64,000 bases of DNA from Fibrobacter sp. GTDB lineage: Bacteria > Fibrobacterota > Fibrobacteria > Fibrobacterales > Fibrobacteraceae. Position numbers and translations under genes: made by a program. Under the pieces are notes generated by a model that did no database searches, was not told the origin of the DNA, and saw only the letters and a program-made list of their open reading frames with translations. The stretch spans positions 1-64,000 of the forward strand of contig NZ_JAFWOM010000168.1 in NCBI RefSeq assembly GCF_017545445.1, read 5' to 3'. Of this stretch, positions 9,533 through 17,204 are shown piece by piece (the stretch's first letter is position 1; each line of letters starts with the position of its first letter).

Positions 9533-10027
9533 ATGGCTAGAAAAGCTCGTAAATACAGCGAAGACGTACCTTTCTCCCTCACGTCCATGATGGACATGAT
9601 GACCATCATCTTGGTGTTCATGATCAAGAACATGGACGCTGAAGGTCAGCTTTTGACCCAGGCAGAAAACTTGATTCTTCCGATCTCGACCTCCAAGGTC
9701 CAGCCGAAGGAAGTTTCTCTGACTGTCGTGGTCGATGCTAACTACGTTATCGTTGACAATGAACAGGTGGTGCCGACCGCCGACGTTCTCGCTCAAGAAG
9801 ATCTCCTTGTCACCAAGGTTGACGAAGTCTTGAAGGACCGTCGTGCTATCGAACAGGAACACGCTCTCAAGATGGGCCTTCCTGCTGACGAAGCCGGTCA
9901 CATCGTTGTGCAGATTGACAAGAACATCCCGTATGATGCGATGTACAAGGTGATGGCCACTTGCGGTTTCTCCGGATACACGAACGTCGCATTCGCCGTG
10001 ATGCAGAAGAACGGCGGGGAGGAATAA
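9533..10027 (+). CDS. ExbD/TolR-type biopolymer transport protein
   Basis: 164 residues with a basic N-terminus, one membrane segment (LTSMMDMMTIILVFMI) and a periplasmic ExbD domain. Asp21 at the start of the helix matches the essential proton-binding Asp of TolR, ExbD and AglQ, so this copy can power the motor while its upstream partner cannot. GGGAGG lies just before the ATG inside the end of the previous gene. The periplasmic part ends with YDAMYKVMATCGFSGYTNVAFA, which fits the final helix and strand of the family. The gene overlaps none of its neighbours; 2-bp gaps on both sides suggest translational coupling through the whole ExbB-ExbD-ExbD-TonB series. Confidence 0.93.
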   Translation: MARKARKYSEDVPFSLTSMMDMMTIILVFMIKNMDAEGQLLTQAENLILPISTSKVQPKEVSLTVVVDANYVIVDNEQVVPTADVLAQEDLLVTKVDEVLKDRRAIEQEHALKMGLPADEAGHIVVQIDKNIPYDAMYKVMATCGFSGYTNVAFAVMQKNGGEE

Positions 10028-10029
10028 GC

Positions 10030-10956
10030 ATGGCTAAAAAGAATATAGATCCGTTTATTGCGTCGCTTATGCCGGAATCCGACAAGAAGATGGGCGCAAT
10101 CGCCGGTGTCTCTCTTGTGGTTGCTTTGGCTATGTGTATTTGGGCTTCCATGTACGAACAGGTCGTCGCTGAAGTCGTGTTCGACAATGCAGACTCTGTT
10201 GACCTTACTACTTCCATGCAGATTGAGCAGAAGGAAGAAAAGAAGGAAGAAAAGAAGAAGCCTGAACCGAAGAAGCCTCGTAAGAAAGCTGGTGGCGGTG
10301 GCAAGCCGCGCGGTAAGGGTCAGCCGAACGCTCCGCAGACTCGCGGCGTGCTCAAGCTCCTTACCGCTCAGACCAAGAATGCCTCTGCTGCTGCTTACGA
10401 CTTGATGAAGAACCAGAAGTTCACCAAGGACATCGATAAGGTGCTCAAGGACGTGGCTGGCCTCCAGACGACGGGTAAGACCGTTCTCGGCGGTCGTCGC
10501 GGCAAGGCTGATGGCGGCTTCAACGAAGGTTACGCAGAAGGTGGTTCCGGTGGTATCGGTGACGGCCTTGCAGGTCTCCTTGGCGGTGGTGGCGGTGGTA
10601 TCGCTACTAAGGCTAAGGGTTCCATCAAGACTCCGTCTATGCGCGATATCGACATGGGTGCCGGTGGCGGTTCTCGCAGCGCAGCGGACATCATGAAGGT
10701 CGTTCGTCAGCGTACTCCGGGCCTTCGCCACATCTATAACAAGTGCCTGAAGAAGAAACCGGGATTCCAGGGTAAGGTTACCTTGAGATTCACGATCGCT
10801 CCGGGTGGCGAAATCATCAGCATTTCCACTGTTTCTTCTACGACTGGTTACGGCGAATTTGACAACGAAATCAAGAATGCCGTCAGCCGCTGGACGTTCA
10901 GCAAGGTGAAATCCGGTAACACGACGGTTACGATTCCGTTCACGTTCTCCGAATAA
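10030..10956 (+). CDS. TonB-like protein with AgmX/PglI-type C-terminal domain
   Basis: 308 residues. GGGGAGGA before the ATG at 10030 fixes the start. A membrane segment (residues about 22-42) is followed by a Lys/Glu/Pro-rich stretch (KEEKKEEKKKPEPKKPRKK), typical of TonB proteins that span the periplasm, then Gly-rich linkers. The C-terminal 90 residues (I.K.VRQ..PG..HIYNKCLKK.P...G.V..RFTI...G) match the domain at the C-terminus of AgmX/PglI (GltG/GltJ) gliding proteins and of many deltaproteobacterial TonB-like proteins; I name the family from memory of its pattern. It should transmit motor work from the ExbB/ExbD complex to the outer membrane. It ends the motor operon before a terminator. 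Confidence 0.88.
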   Translation: MAKKNIDPFIASLMPESDKKMGAIAGVSLVVALAMCIWASMYEQVVAEVVFDNADSVDLTTSMQIEQKEEKKEEKKKPEPKKPRKKAGGGGKPRGKGQPNAPQTRGVLKLLTAQTKNASAAAYDLMKNQKFTKDIDKVLKDVAGLQTTGKTVLGGRRGKADGGFNEGYAEGGSGGIGDGLAGLLGGGGGGIATKAKGSIKTPSMRDIDMGAGGGSRSAADIMKVVRQRTPGLRHIYNKCLKKKPGFQGKVTLRFTIAPGGEIISISTVSSTTGYGEFDNEIKNAVSRWTFSKVKSGNTTVTIPFTFSE

Positions 10957-10978
10957 TCCTTAGGAAAACTTGAAAAAA

Positions 10979-11004
10979 GGCCAGACTTTTGTCTGGTCTT
11001 TTTT
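10979..11004 (+). terminator. Intrinsic terminator of motor operon
   Basis: Stem GGCCAGAC / GTCTGGTC (one G-T pair), loop TTTT, then six T. Placed 22 bases after the TonB-like gene. Confidence 0.85.
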
Positions 11005-11123
11005 GTCTCTATTTTTCATTGAATGAAAAAAAGCAAAAAAATGATGCGTTTCATTAAATTTTTGTTGCGTTTTTTATTTTATAAAACTAACTTTATAGAT
11101 GAATTTTCAATAGGAGTTATTCC

Positions 11124-12431
11124 ATGAACTTAAAAACCGTAGCTGCAGTTGGCACCGCTTTCGGAATCTTGGGTGTCGGGTCTGCATTTGCAACATTTGC
11201 CCGTATTGAATCTATGGGTAAAAATACGACTTACATCATGGACGATGTGAGCATCTTTGACAACCCGGCAAACATCAACCTCTACTCCAATTACTTGATT
11301 GGTGAATTCGGTCCTTATACCAATAACGATATGAAGGCGGGCGGAAACGTCGATCCGCAGCACCCGAATTTCGGTGGTATCTTCGCCATTTCCCTTGGCG
11401 ACGCTAACAATCCTGATCCGCGAATCTCCATCGGTGGTCTCTTTGGCCGCATCAATACGGACCTTGTGCAGTACTTGCCGGACGCTGTAACTGGCGACAA
11501 TGGCACTACGACTAAGGTTCCCGAAACGGTGACGAACTTCGATGGCTTCTTGGGCGGTACGCTTTCGAATGGCAACGCTTGGGGCTTGCATATTTATATT
11601 GCACAGCAGGACGGCGGCGACAAGGATGAAGATGGCAACTACCAGGTCAAGAAGGACGCTTACGCTTCTATCGTGGAAGCTGGCGGCGGTATGAATTTCC
11701 AGTTTACTAACTCCTTCGATTTGGAAGCTTCTCTTTCATTGGCCCGTATCCAGTACGGTCCGGAACACCACAACTTCTTTGACGATGGCAACTTCTCTTG
11801 GCTCATCAAGTCCCGTGCGTTCTTTACCTTGGACGCTATCAACGGCGAACTTGTCCCGGCATTGAACCTCAAGTTCATCGATGCTCCGGGTCTGGATGAA
11901 AAGCATGCCCAGGTGGGTGTCGGCGTGAACGTCGCTCTCGATCGTGGCTTCTTCTGGATGGGCTTGGACTTCATTTGGAACAAGAGAAAAGCTCACGACT
12001 GGCTCTATGACACAGAATCCAAGACTTGGACTTACGATTCACGTAACGATGACAACAAGCATTGGGACGAACGTTCCGATATTGGCGGCATGATCAGCTT
12101 CGGTATTGAACGTAACATCTGGTGGGACTGGTTCGTGATTCGCGTGGGCGGCCAAAAGTCTATCCTTTATACAGAATGCAATGTCAACAGCAAGAACGAA
12201 GACAAGTATAAAGACGGTAAGTTCGGCATCTGCAAGGAAGACGGCAACTTCTTTACGACGAACCCGCTTGCTGACGGTACTTCCAAGGACCACATTGGCT
12301 TCGGTTTCGGTATCAACATCGAAGAAAAGCTGAAGATTGACGTGACTGTTGCTGAAGACCTCCTCTTCCGTAACCCGTTCCAGGGCGAAGGCCGCATCTT
12401 CTCCAGAATCTCTGCGACGTACTCGTTCTAA
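11124..12431 (+). CDS. Outer-membrane beta-barrel protein, unknown function
   Basis: 435 residues; TAGGAG precedes the ATG. A signal peptide (MNLKTVAAVGTAFGILGVGSAFA) leads to a sequence of alternating aromatic strands with Asp/Gly/Asn turns. The last residues ISATYSF end in Phe, the usual signal for the Bam machinery. The N-terminal phrase FDNPANINLYSNYLIGEFGPY resembles PorV-like and FadL-like barrels in which an N-terminal plug segment has an Asn-Pro-Ala turn; I cannot assign a substrate. It has its own leader after the motor-operon terminator and may be transcribed alone, but the direction and envelope location link it to the same block. A terminator and a heptad repeat follow. Confidence 0.75.
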   Translation: MNLKTVAAVGTAFGILGVGSAFATFARIESMGKNTTYIMDDVSIFDNPANINLYSNYLIGEFGPYTNNDMKAGGNVDPQHPNFGGIFAISLGDANNPDPRISIGGLFGRINTDLVQYLPDAVTGDNGTTTKVPETVTNFDGFLGGTLSNGNAWGLHIYIAQQDGGDKDEDGNYQVKKDAYASIVEAGGGMNFQFTNSFDLEASLSLARIQYGPEHHNFFDDGNFSWLIKSRAFFTLDAINGELVPALNLKFIDAPGLDEKHAQVGVGVNVALDRGFFWMGLDFIWNKRKAHDWLYDTESKTWTYDSRNDDNKHWDERSDIGGMISFGIERNIWWDWFVIRVGGQKSILYTECNVNSKNEDKYKDGKFGICKEDGNFFTTNPLADGTSKDHIGFGFGINIEEKLKIDVTVAEDLLFRNPFQGEGRIFSRISATYSF

Positions 12432-12437
12432 AATAGA

Positions 12438-12526
12438 GTGGTTAGTAAACAGTGGTTAGTAAGCAGGAATGTAACAGGAACGTTCTTATTGCAATCCTAA
12501 CCACTAATCACTAACCACTAATCACT
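12438..12526. repeat. Inverted heptad tract with shared 63-bp core (copy A)
   Basis: Left arm (12438-12467) repeats GTGGTTAGTAAACA; right arm (12495-12526) repeats CTAACCA CTAATCA with a 7-bp period. The arms are complementary in their GTGGTTAG / CTAACCAC units. The 63 bases 12464-12526 match 62003-62065 at 59 positions, and the left arms agree at 28 of 30. Confidence 0.85.
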
Positions 12527-12540
12527 GGCAACAATTTTCG

Positions 12541-12570
12541 AAGCGCATTCCACTTGAGTGCGTTTCTTTT
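12541..12570 (+). terminator. Intrinsic terminator after outer-membrane barrel gene
   Basis: Ten-base-pair stem AAGCGCATTC / GAGTGCGTTT (two G-T pairs) with loop CACTT and a following T-rich run. Confidence 0.75.
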
Positions 12571-12584
12571 TTTATTTTATAGTC

Positions 12585-12947
12585 ATGAAAAAGATTTTAT
12601 TCCTCTTAGTTCTTGCGTTGCTTTCGTCTTGTTCTGAACCGACGGAGCGTATTGAAAAGAAACTCCTTCCGTACTTGCAGGAAGACTTGAAGTTCATGGT
12701 CGCGGAAGCCTTGAATGCCAATACGAAAAAGGAAGATTTGCTCGACGAACCTTATTACAAAATTCGGGATTTTAGGTTGTTCGAAGGTGCCGAGGCGGAA
12801 ATCTATGCGGCGTACGCCGAGGTGGATTTTTACCTCTACAGGAACATGGCTCTTTACGCAAAACGCAAGTATCGCTACGAAGTCCATGGCAGACACTGGG
12901 ATCGTTATTACAAAGTTCTTAAATTTGGCAGAGATAAAGATCCTTAG
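12585..12947 (+). CDS. Small lipoprotein, unknown function
   Basis: 120 residues from the ATG at 12585. MKKILFLLVLALLSSC is a lipoprotein signal with Cys16 as the lipidated residue. The mature part is charged, with a Tyr-rich centre (AAYAEVDFYLYRNMALYAKRKYRYEVHGRHWDRYY). I recognise no family. It stands just upstream of mreB in the same direction, 65 bases apart, so it may be transcribed with the rod-shape genes, but a separate TTG-started mreB leader is also possible. Going upstream, there is a terminator and then a repeat, so this gene must carry its own promoter. Confidence 0.7.
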   Translation: MKKILFLLVLALLSSCSEPTERIEKKLLPYLQEDLKFMVAEALNANTKKEDLLDEPYYKIRDFRLFEGAEAEIYAAYAEVDFYLYRNMALYAKRKYRYEVHGRHWDRYYKVLKFGRDKDP

Positions 12948-13012
12948 GGAATAAATCCATCTAATTTAGTTATATTTCGTATGGGATTTTCTATTCTATA
13001 GAGGGTTAAATT

Positions 13013-14035
13013 TTGTTCGGACTTTTCTCTTGTGATATCGGTATCGACCTGGGTACTGCAAATACGCTTGTCCATGTAGCTGGACAGGGCATTGTCATTA
13101 ACGAACCGACCGTGATTGCTGTTGACCGTAAGAGCAACCGCGTGACTGCCATTGGCGGCGAAGCGAAAAAGATGCTTGGCCGTACGTCTGGCGAGAGCCG
13201 TGCAATACGCCCTATGCGTGACGGCGTGATTGCCGATTTCGAACTTGTAGAAACGCTTTTGCAGACCTTCATCAAGCGCGTGCAACGCTATCCGCTGTGG
13301 GTGGTAAAACCGCGTGTGGTGGTTGGCGTGCCGAACGGGATTACGGAAGTGGAAACGCGTGCCGTGATTGATGCCGCGAAAATGGCTGGTGCAAAGGAAG
13401 TTCACTTGGTGCACGAACCGATGGCTGCCGCTATCGGCATGGGCATTCCGGTTGAAGACCCTGTCGGCAACATGATTGTCGATATTGGCGGCGGTACGTC
13501 CGATATTGCCGTGATTGCCTTGAACAAGTCCGACTGTAACGGTTCTGTGCGCGTGGGCGGTGACGAAATGGACGAAGCCATTGTGCGCTACTTGCGCACG
13601 ATGTACAACCTCTGCATTGGCGAAAGCACTGCCGAACAGATCAAGATACAGATTGGTTCTGCAAGTCCGCTCGAAGAAGAATTGTCGATGGATGTCAAGG
13701 GCCTTGACTTTGTCGCTGGCATGCCGCGTACGATTTCGATTGGAAGTGCCGAAATCCGCGAAGCCATCAATGAGCCGGTGACGTCGATTATCGAAGCGGT
13801 GAAGCAGGCTTTGAGCATGACGCTCCCGGAACTTTCTGCCGATATTTACGACAAGGGCATTATCCTCACGGGCGGTGGCTCGCAGTTGCGCGGCCTTGAC
13901 GAACGCATCCGCAAGGAAACAGGCCTTTCTGTGAACGTGATTGACGACCCGATGACTTGTGTTTGCAAGGGTGCAGCCCGTATTCTTGAAGACTTGGACA
14001 AGTACCGTCCTGTTTTGGTCGCTTCTTCGACGTAA
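13013..14035 (+). CDS. mreB: Rod-shape actin homologue MreB
   Basis: 340-residue bacterial actin that organises the elongation peptidoglycan machinery under the inner membrane. Visible signatures: IDLGTANTLV (phosphate 1), AAIGMGIPV and IVDIGGGTSDIAVI (phosphate 2), and ILTGGGSQLRGLD near the C-terminus (adenosine site). The best start is the TTG at 13013, giving MFGLFSCDIGIDLG, with GAGGG at 13001-13005; no in-frame ATG lies upstream of the first conserved motif. First of five genes mreB-mreC-mreD-mrdA-rodA in canonical order. Confidence 0.98.
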   Translation: MFGLFSCDIGIDLGTANTLVHVAGQGIVINEPTVIAVDRKSNRVTAIGGEAKKMLGRTSGESRAIRPMRDGVIADFELVETLLQTFIKRVQRYPLWVVKPRVVVGVPNGITEVETRAVIDAAKMAGAKEVHLVHEPMAAAIGMGIPVEDPVGNMIVDIGGGTSDIAVIALNKSDCNGSVRVGGDEMDEAIVRYLRTMYNLCIGESTAEQIKIQIGSASPLEEELSMDVKGLDFVAGMPRTISIGSAEIREAINEPVTSIIEAVKQALSMTLPELSADIYDKGIILTGGGSQLRGLDERIRKETGLSVNVIDDPMTCVCKGAARILEDLDKYRPVLVASST

Positions 14036-14055
14036 TTTTTTGAAATTGCACTTCG

Positions 14056-14883
14056 ATGCTTAGAGCTTTTCGCTTTATTGTCGATTTGTTTACCCAAAGG
14101 CATGGCATTGTCGCTTTTGCCTTTTTTCTCGTTTTAGGGATTCTGATGCATTCGGCATCGACGAAGGTGCGCGAGAGCATTGTCGAAAGTGCACTTTCGA
14201 CGGTGTTCTATCCGGTGCAGCTGTTGGCGTCGTCGGTCAACAACTTCAAGTCGTTGCAGGCCGAAAACGAGCATCTGAAAGAAGAAAATGCAAGGCTTAG
14301 GCAAGAGACGTACCATGCGAGCGAAGGTTTGCAGGAACTCGCCAGGCTCCATACGCTGGTGCGTTTTGACGACAAGTGGGATTTTCCGATTGTGACATCT
14401 CGCGTGGTAGGGCATAATCCGGGGCGCTTTTTGACGACGCTCGTGATTAACCGCGGAATGCGTCATGGGGTCAAGGACAACATGCCGGTATTTTCGATGA
14501 AGGGACTTGTCGGGAAGATTTCTAAAGCGATGCTTACGCATTCCCGCGTGCAGTTGTTGGTCGATCCGAACTTGAAACTTTCCGTGCTGGAGCGCAGGAC
14601 CCGAGTGGTGGGCTTTCTAGAATCCATGGACGGGCGATTGCTCACGGCGATGATTCCCTCGCATGCGGGCGTTGCCGAGGGCGATACGCTGATTACGTCC
14701 GGGCTTGGCGGCATTTTCCCGAAGGGGATCCCGGTGGGGACGGTGCGGGCGGTCCGCAAGGCGGATTTGGACGTGATGAGCTTGATGGACGTGGAGCCGT
14801 TCCAGGAATTTTCGACGCTGGAAGAAGTGTTTGTGATGCAAAAGGAGCCGGATTGGATTATCCAGGAGTTGCTTGATGAGTAA
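14056..14883 (+). CDS. mreC: Rod-shape protein MreC
   Basis: 275 residues. An N-terminal membrane anchor (residues about 15-32), a coiled coil rich in Glu/Asn/Leu (residues about 55-85) and a double beta-barrel periplasmic domain with the family motif LTHSRVQLLVDPN.K and SGLGGIFPKGIPVG. MreC forms periplasmic filaments that bind PBP2 and activate it. The 3' end overlaps mreD by 8 bases. Confidence 0.97.
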   Translation: MLRAFRFIVDLFTQRHGIVAFAFFLVLGILMHSASTKVRESIVESALSTVFYPVQLLASSVNNFKSLQAENEHLKEENARLRQETYHASEGLQELARLHTLVRFDDKWDFPIVTSRVVGHNPGRFLTTLVINRGMRHGVKDNMPVFSMKGLVGKISKAMLTHSRVQLLVDPNLKLSVLERRTRVVGFLESMDGRLLTAMIPSHAGVAEGDTLITSGLGGIFPKGIPVGTVRAVRKADLDVMSLMDVEPFQEFSTLEEVFVMQKEPDWIIQELLDE

Positions 14884-15361
14884 TCGAGGATGGCTGTGGA
14901 CGCTTCTTTTGTTTGTATTGGCTTTTGCGGTACAGACGACTGTTGCCGAATGGTTGCAGATTTTGGGCGTAGGGCCTGATTTTGTTGTCATCTTCATAGT
15001 GTCCGTGGCAATCCGTTATGGTGCCGCCGCGGGGTGTTTGTGGGGATTCTTGGCGGGCTTTACGCAAGATGTTTATGCCCCGGTGGAGTGGCTTGGGGCA
15101 AATTCGATTGCGATGACGATTGTGGGCTTTGCCGTGGGGCAGCTCGAAGAGCGTTTCCTTACGTTGAATTTACCTGCAAAGGTTGGTGTTCTTGGCCTTG
15201 CGTTCTTTGTAAACGACATGTTCTATTTCCTCATTACTGGGCTTGAAAAAGATGTGGTGACGACGCTCTTTGTTGCAAAAACTGTGCCGGAGAGTGTTTA
15301 CACCATGATTCTTGGTGGAATTTTGTTCTACCTCTCTTCGGGGAAAAAGTCGAATGTATAA
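14876..15361 (+). CDS. mreD: Rod-shape membrane protein MreD
   Basis: 161 residues, nearly all hydrophobic, with about five membrane segments. CCAGGAG at 14861-14867 within mreC favours the ATG at 14876 over a TTG three bases earlier. Position between mreC and the PBP2 gene plus the phrase GAAAGCLWGFLAGFTQDVYA support MreD. It overlaps mrdA by 8 bases. Confidence 0.95.
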   Translation: MSNRGWLWTLLLFVLAFAVQTTVAEWLQILGVGPDFVVIFIVSVAIRYGAAAGCLWGFLAGFTQDVYAPVEWLGANSIAMTIVGFAVGQLEERFLTLNLPAKVGVLGLAFFVNDMFYFLITGLEKDVVTTLFVAKTVPESVYTMILGGILFYLSSGKKSNV

Positions 15362-17204
15362 CGATACTTCGGAAAACGAGGCGAGAGTCCGCAGGAATTG
15401 GAACGTCTTGATTTTCTTGGCGGGTGTGGTTGTCGTTTTTTCGGTAATCCTGTTCAAGCTTTTTTCGTTGCAGTACATCCACTACGAAGAAAATTTCCAG
15501 CGTTCCGAAAACAACCGCTTGCGACGCATCGAGTTGATTGCGAACCGCGGCTACATTTACGACAGGAACGGGAATGTGCTGGTGCGTAACAGACCCTCGT
15601 ACCAGATTGCTTTGCAGGCGATGGAAATGCCTAAAAAAAAGGCAGATAGGGATTCTGTATTTAAGCGTCTTTTGAACATTCGCGATTCGTCGGGAACGCG
15701 CCTTTTTGATTCGCTTTCGCTCGATACGGCGTTCCAAAGAATCCGCTGGGTGCGTACGCGCCCGGTCCGCATTCTGGAAGATGCGACGATGGAGCAGGTG
15801 GCGGTGATTGAAGAACATTCGACGGAGCTGCCCGGTGTTTCCGTGATTATCGAGTCTCGCCGAGAATACCCTTACGGGATGCTTGCTTCGCACGTGCTGG
15901 GTTACACGAGCGAGATTTCGGAAGAACAGCTGAAGTTGCCTGAGTACGAATCGTATTCACAGGGCGACCGCGTGGGGCAAAAAGGGCTGGAGCAGGAATA
16001 TGACAAGGAATTTCGCGGCGTGAACGGAATGAAGCTTGTCGAGGTGAACGCTTCTGGACGTGAAGTGCGCGCTCTTTCGGATGTGGGGGCGTTGATTGAA
16101 CCTGTTCCCGGCTTGCACATGGTTTCGACGATTGATTTGAAGTTGCAGAAGGTGGCGGAAGCGGCGATTCCTGACACGGTGAAGGGAGCGCTTGTCGCGA
16201 TTGACCCCCGCAATGGTGAAATTTTGGCGATGGTTTCTTCGCCGAGGCTTGACCCGAACATTTTTTCGCTGAAACGTCGTGAACGCAACAAGGGGTGGGC
16301 TCATGTAGCTCTGGATTCTATGCGTCCGCTCACGAACCGTGCTATTTCGGGCGTTTATCCTCCGGCGTCTATTTTTAAACTTGTGACGGCTGGTGCCGGG
16401 CTTGAAAGCGGAATCATTTCGGAGACGAAATATTACCCCAAGCCTTGCACGGGCGGCTACCAGTACGGTGCCCGGTACCAAAAATGCTGGGGCGTGCATG
16501 GGAACTTGAATGTGGTGCATGCGCTGCGTCTTTCGTGCGACGTGTATTTTTACCAGGCAGGGCTTGAAATCGACATGGCGCGTATCAATGAATTTGGACG
16601 CCGCTTTGGCTATGGCGAAAAATTGCTGGGCGTGGATATTCCGGGAGAGCGTGCGGGATGGCTCCCCGATTCGGTGTCGTTCAACCAGCGAAACAAGCGC
16701 TTGGGCTGGCGATGGGCGAGGGGGCTTATTCTGAACCTCTCGATAGGGCAAGGGCAAATGGTCACTCCGTTGCAGCAGGCTGTTTTTGTCGGGTCGCTGG
16801 CGACGAACAAGGGCGTGTATCGACCGCATTTTATGAAGGAGTTGCGTGATGATCAGGGAAAAGTGGTACGCCGCTTTGAACCGGAGATTATCCGTCCGGG
16901 AACGATGAAACCCGAAACGCACCGTGTGCTGATGGCGGCGATGGACTCTGTAGTGAACCATCCGGGCGGAACCGGAAAGAAAGGGGCGGTTCCTGGAATC
17001 CGCGTGGGGGCAAAGACTGGTTCTGGCGAATGGAAGAAAGGCCAAAAGACGCATGCCTGGTATGCGGCGGTCGCTCCTCTTGAAGACCCGCAAATTGCCG
17101 TCGCCGTGATTATGGAAGCTGCCGGTGGCGGTGGCGCGGTGGCGGCTCCGATTGCTCGCAAGGTGCTGATGGCATACTTCGGGAAGGAGGAAGAGGAAAA
17201 ATGA
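15354..17204 (+). CDS. mrdA: Penicillin-binding protein 2 (peptidoglycan transpeptidase)
   Basis: 616 residues. One membrane anchor (about 19-40), a pedestal/dimerisation domain and a transpeptidase domain with S339-I-F-K342, SCD at 394-396 and KTG at 554-556, all catalytic motifs of class B PBPs; SCD in place of SxN is normal for PBP2. It cross-links peptidoglycan during elongation together with RodA. The ATG at 15354 lies inside mreD; an upstream in-frame start would give a hydrophilic extension before the membrane anchor. The stop overlaps the rodA start (ATGA). Confidence 0.97.
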   Translation: MYNDTSENEARVRRNWNVLIFLAGVVVVFSVILFKLFSLQYIHYEENFQRSENNRLRRIELIANRGYIYDRNGNVLVRNRPSYQIALQAMEMPKKKADRDSVFKRLLNIRDSSGTRLFDSLSLDTAFQRIRWVRTRPVRILEDATMEQVAVIEEHSTELPGVSVIIESRREYPYGMLASHVLGYTSEISEEQLKLPEYESYSQGDRVGQKGLEQEYDKEFRGVNGMKLVEVNASGREVRALSDVGALIEPVPGLHMVSTIDLKLQKVAEAAIPDTVKGALVAIDPRNGEILAMVSSPRLDPNIFSLKRRERNKGWAHVALDSMRPLTNRAISGVYPPASIFKLVTAGAGLESGIISETKYYPKPCTGGYQYGARYQKCWGVHGNLNVVHALRLSCDVYFYQAGLEIDMARINEFGRRFGYGEKLLGVDIPGERAGWLPDSVSFNQRNKRLGWRWARGLILNLSIGQGQMVTPLQQAVFVGSLATNKGVYRPHFMKELRDDQGKVVRRFEPEIIRPGTMKPETHRVLMAAMDSVVNHPGGTGKKGAVPGIRVGAKTGSGEWKKGQKTHAWYAAVAPLEDPQIAVAVIMEAAGGGGAVAAPIARKVLMAYFGKEEEEK

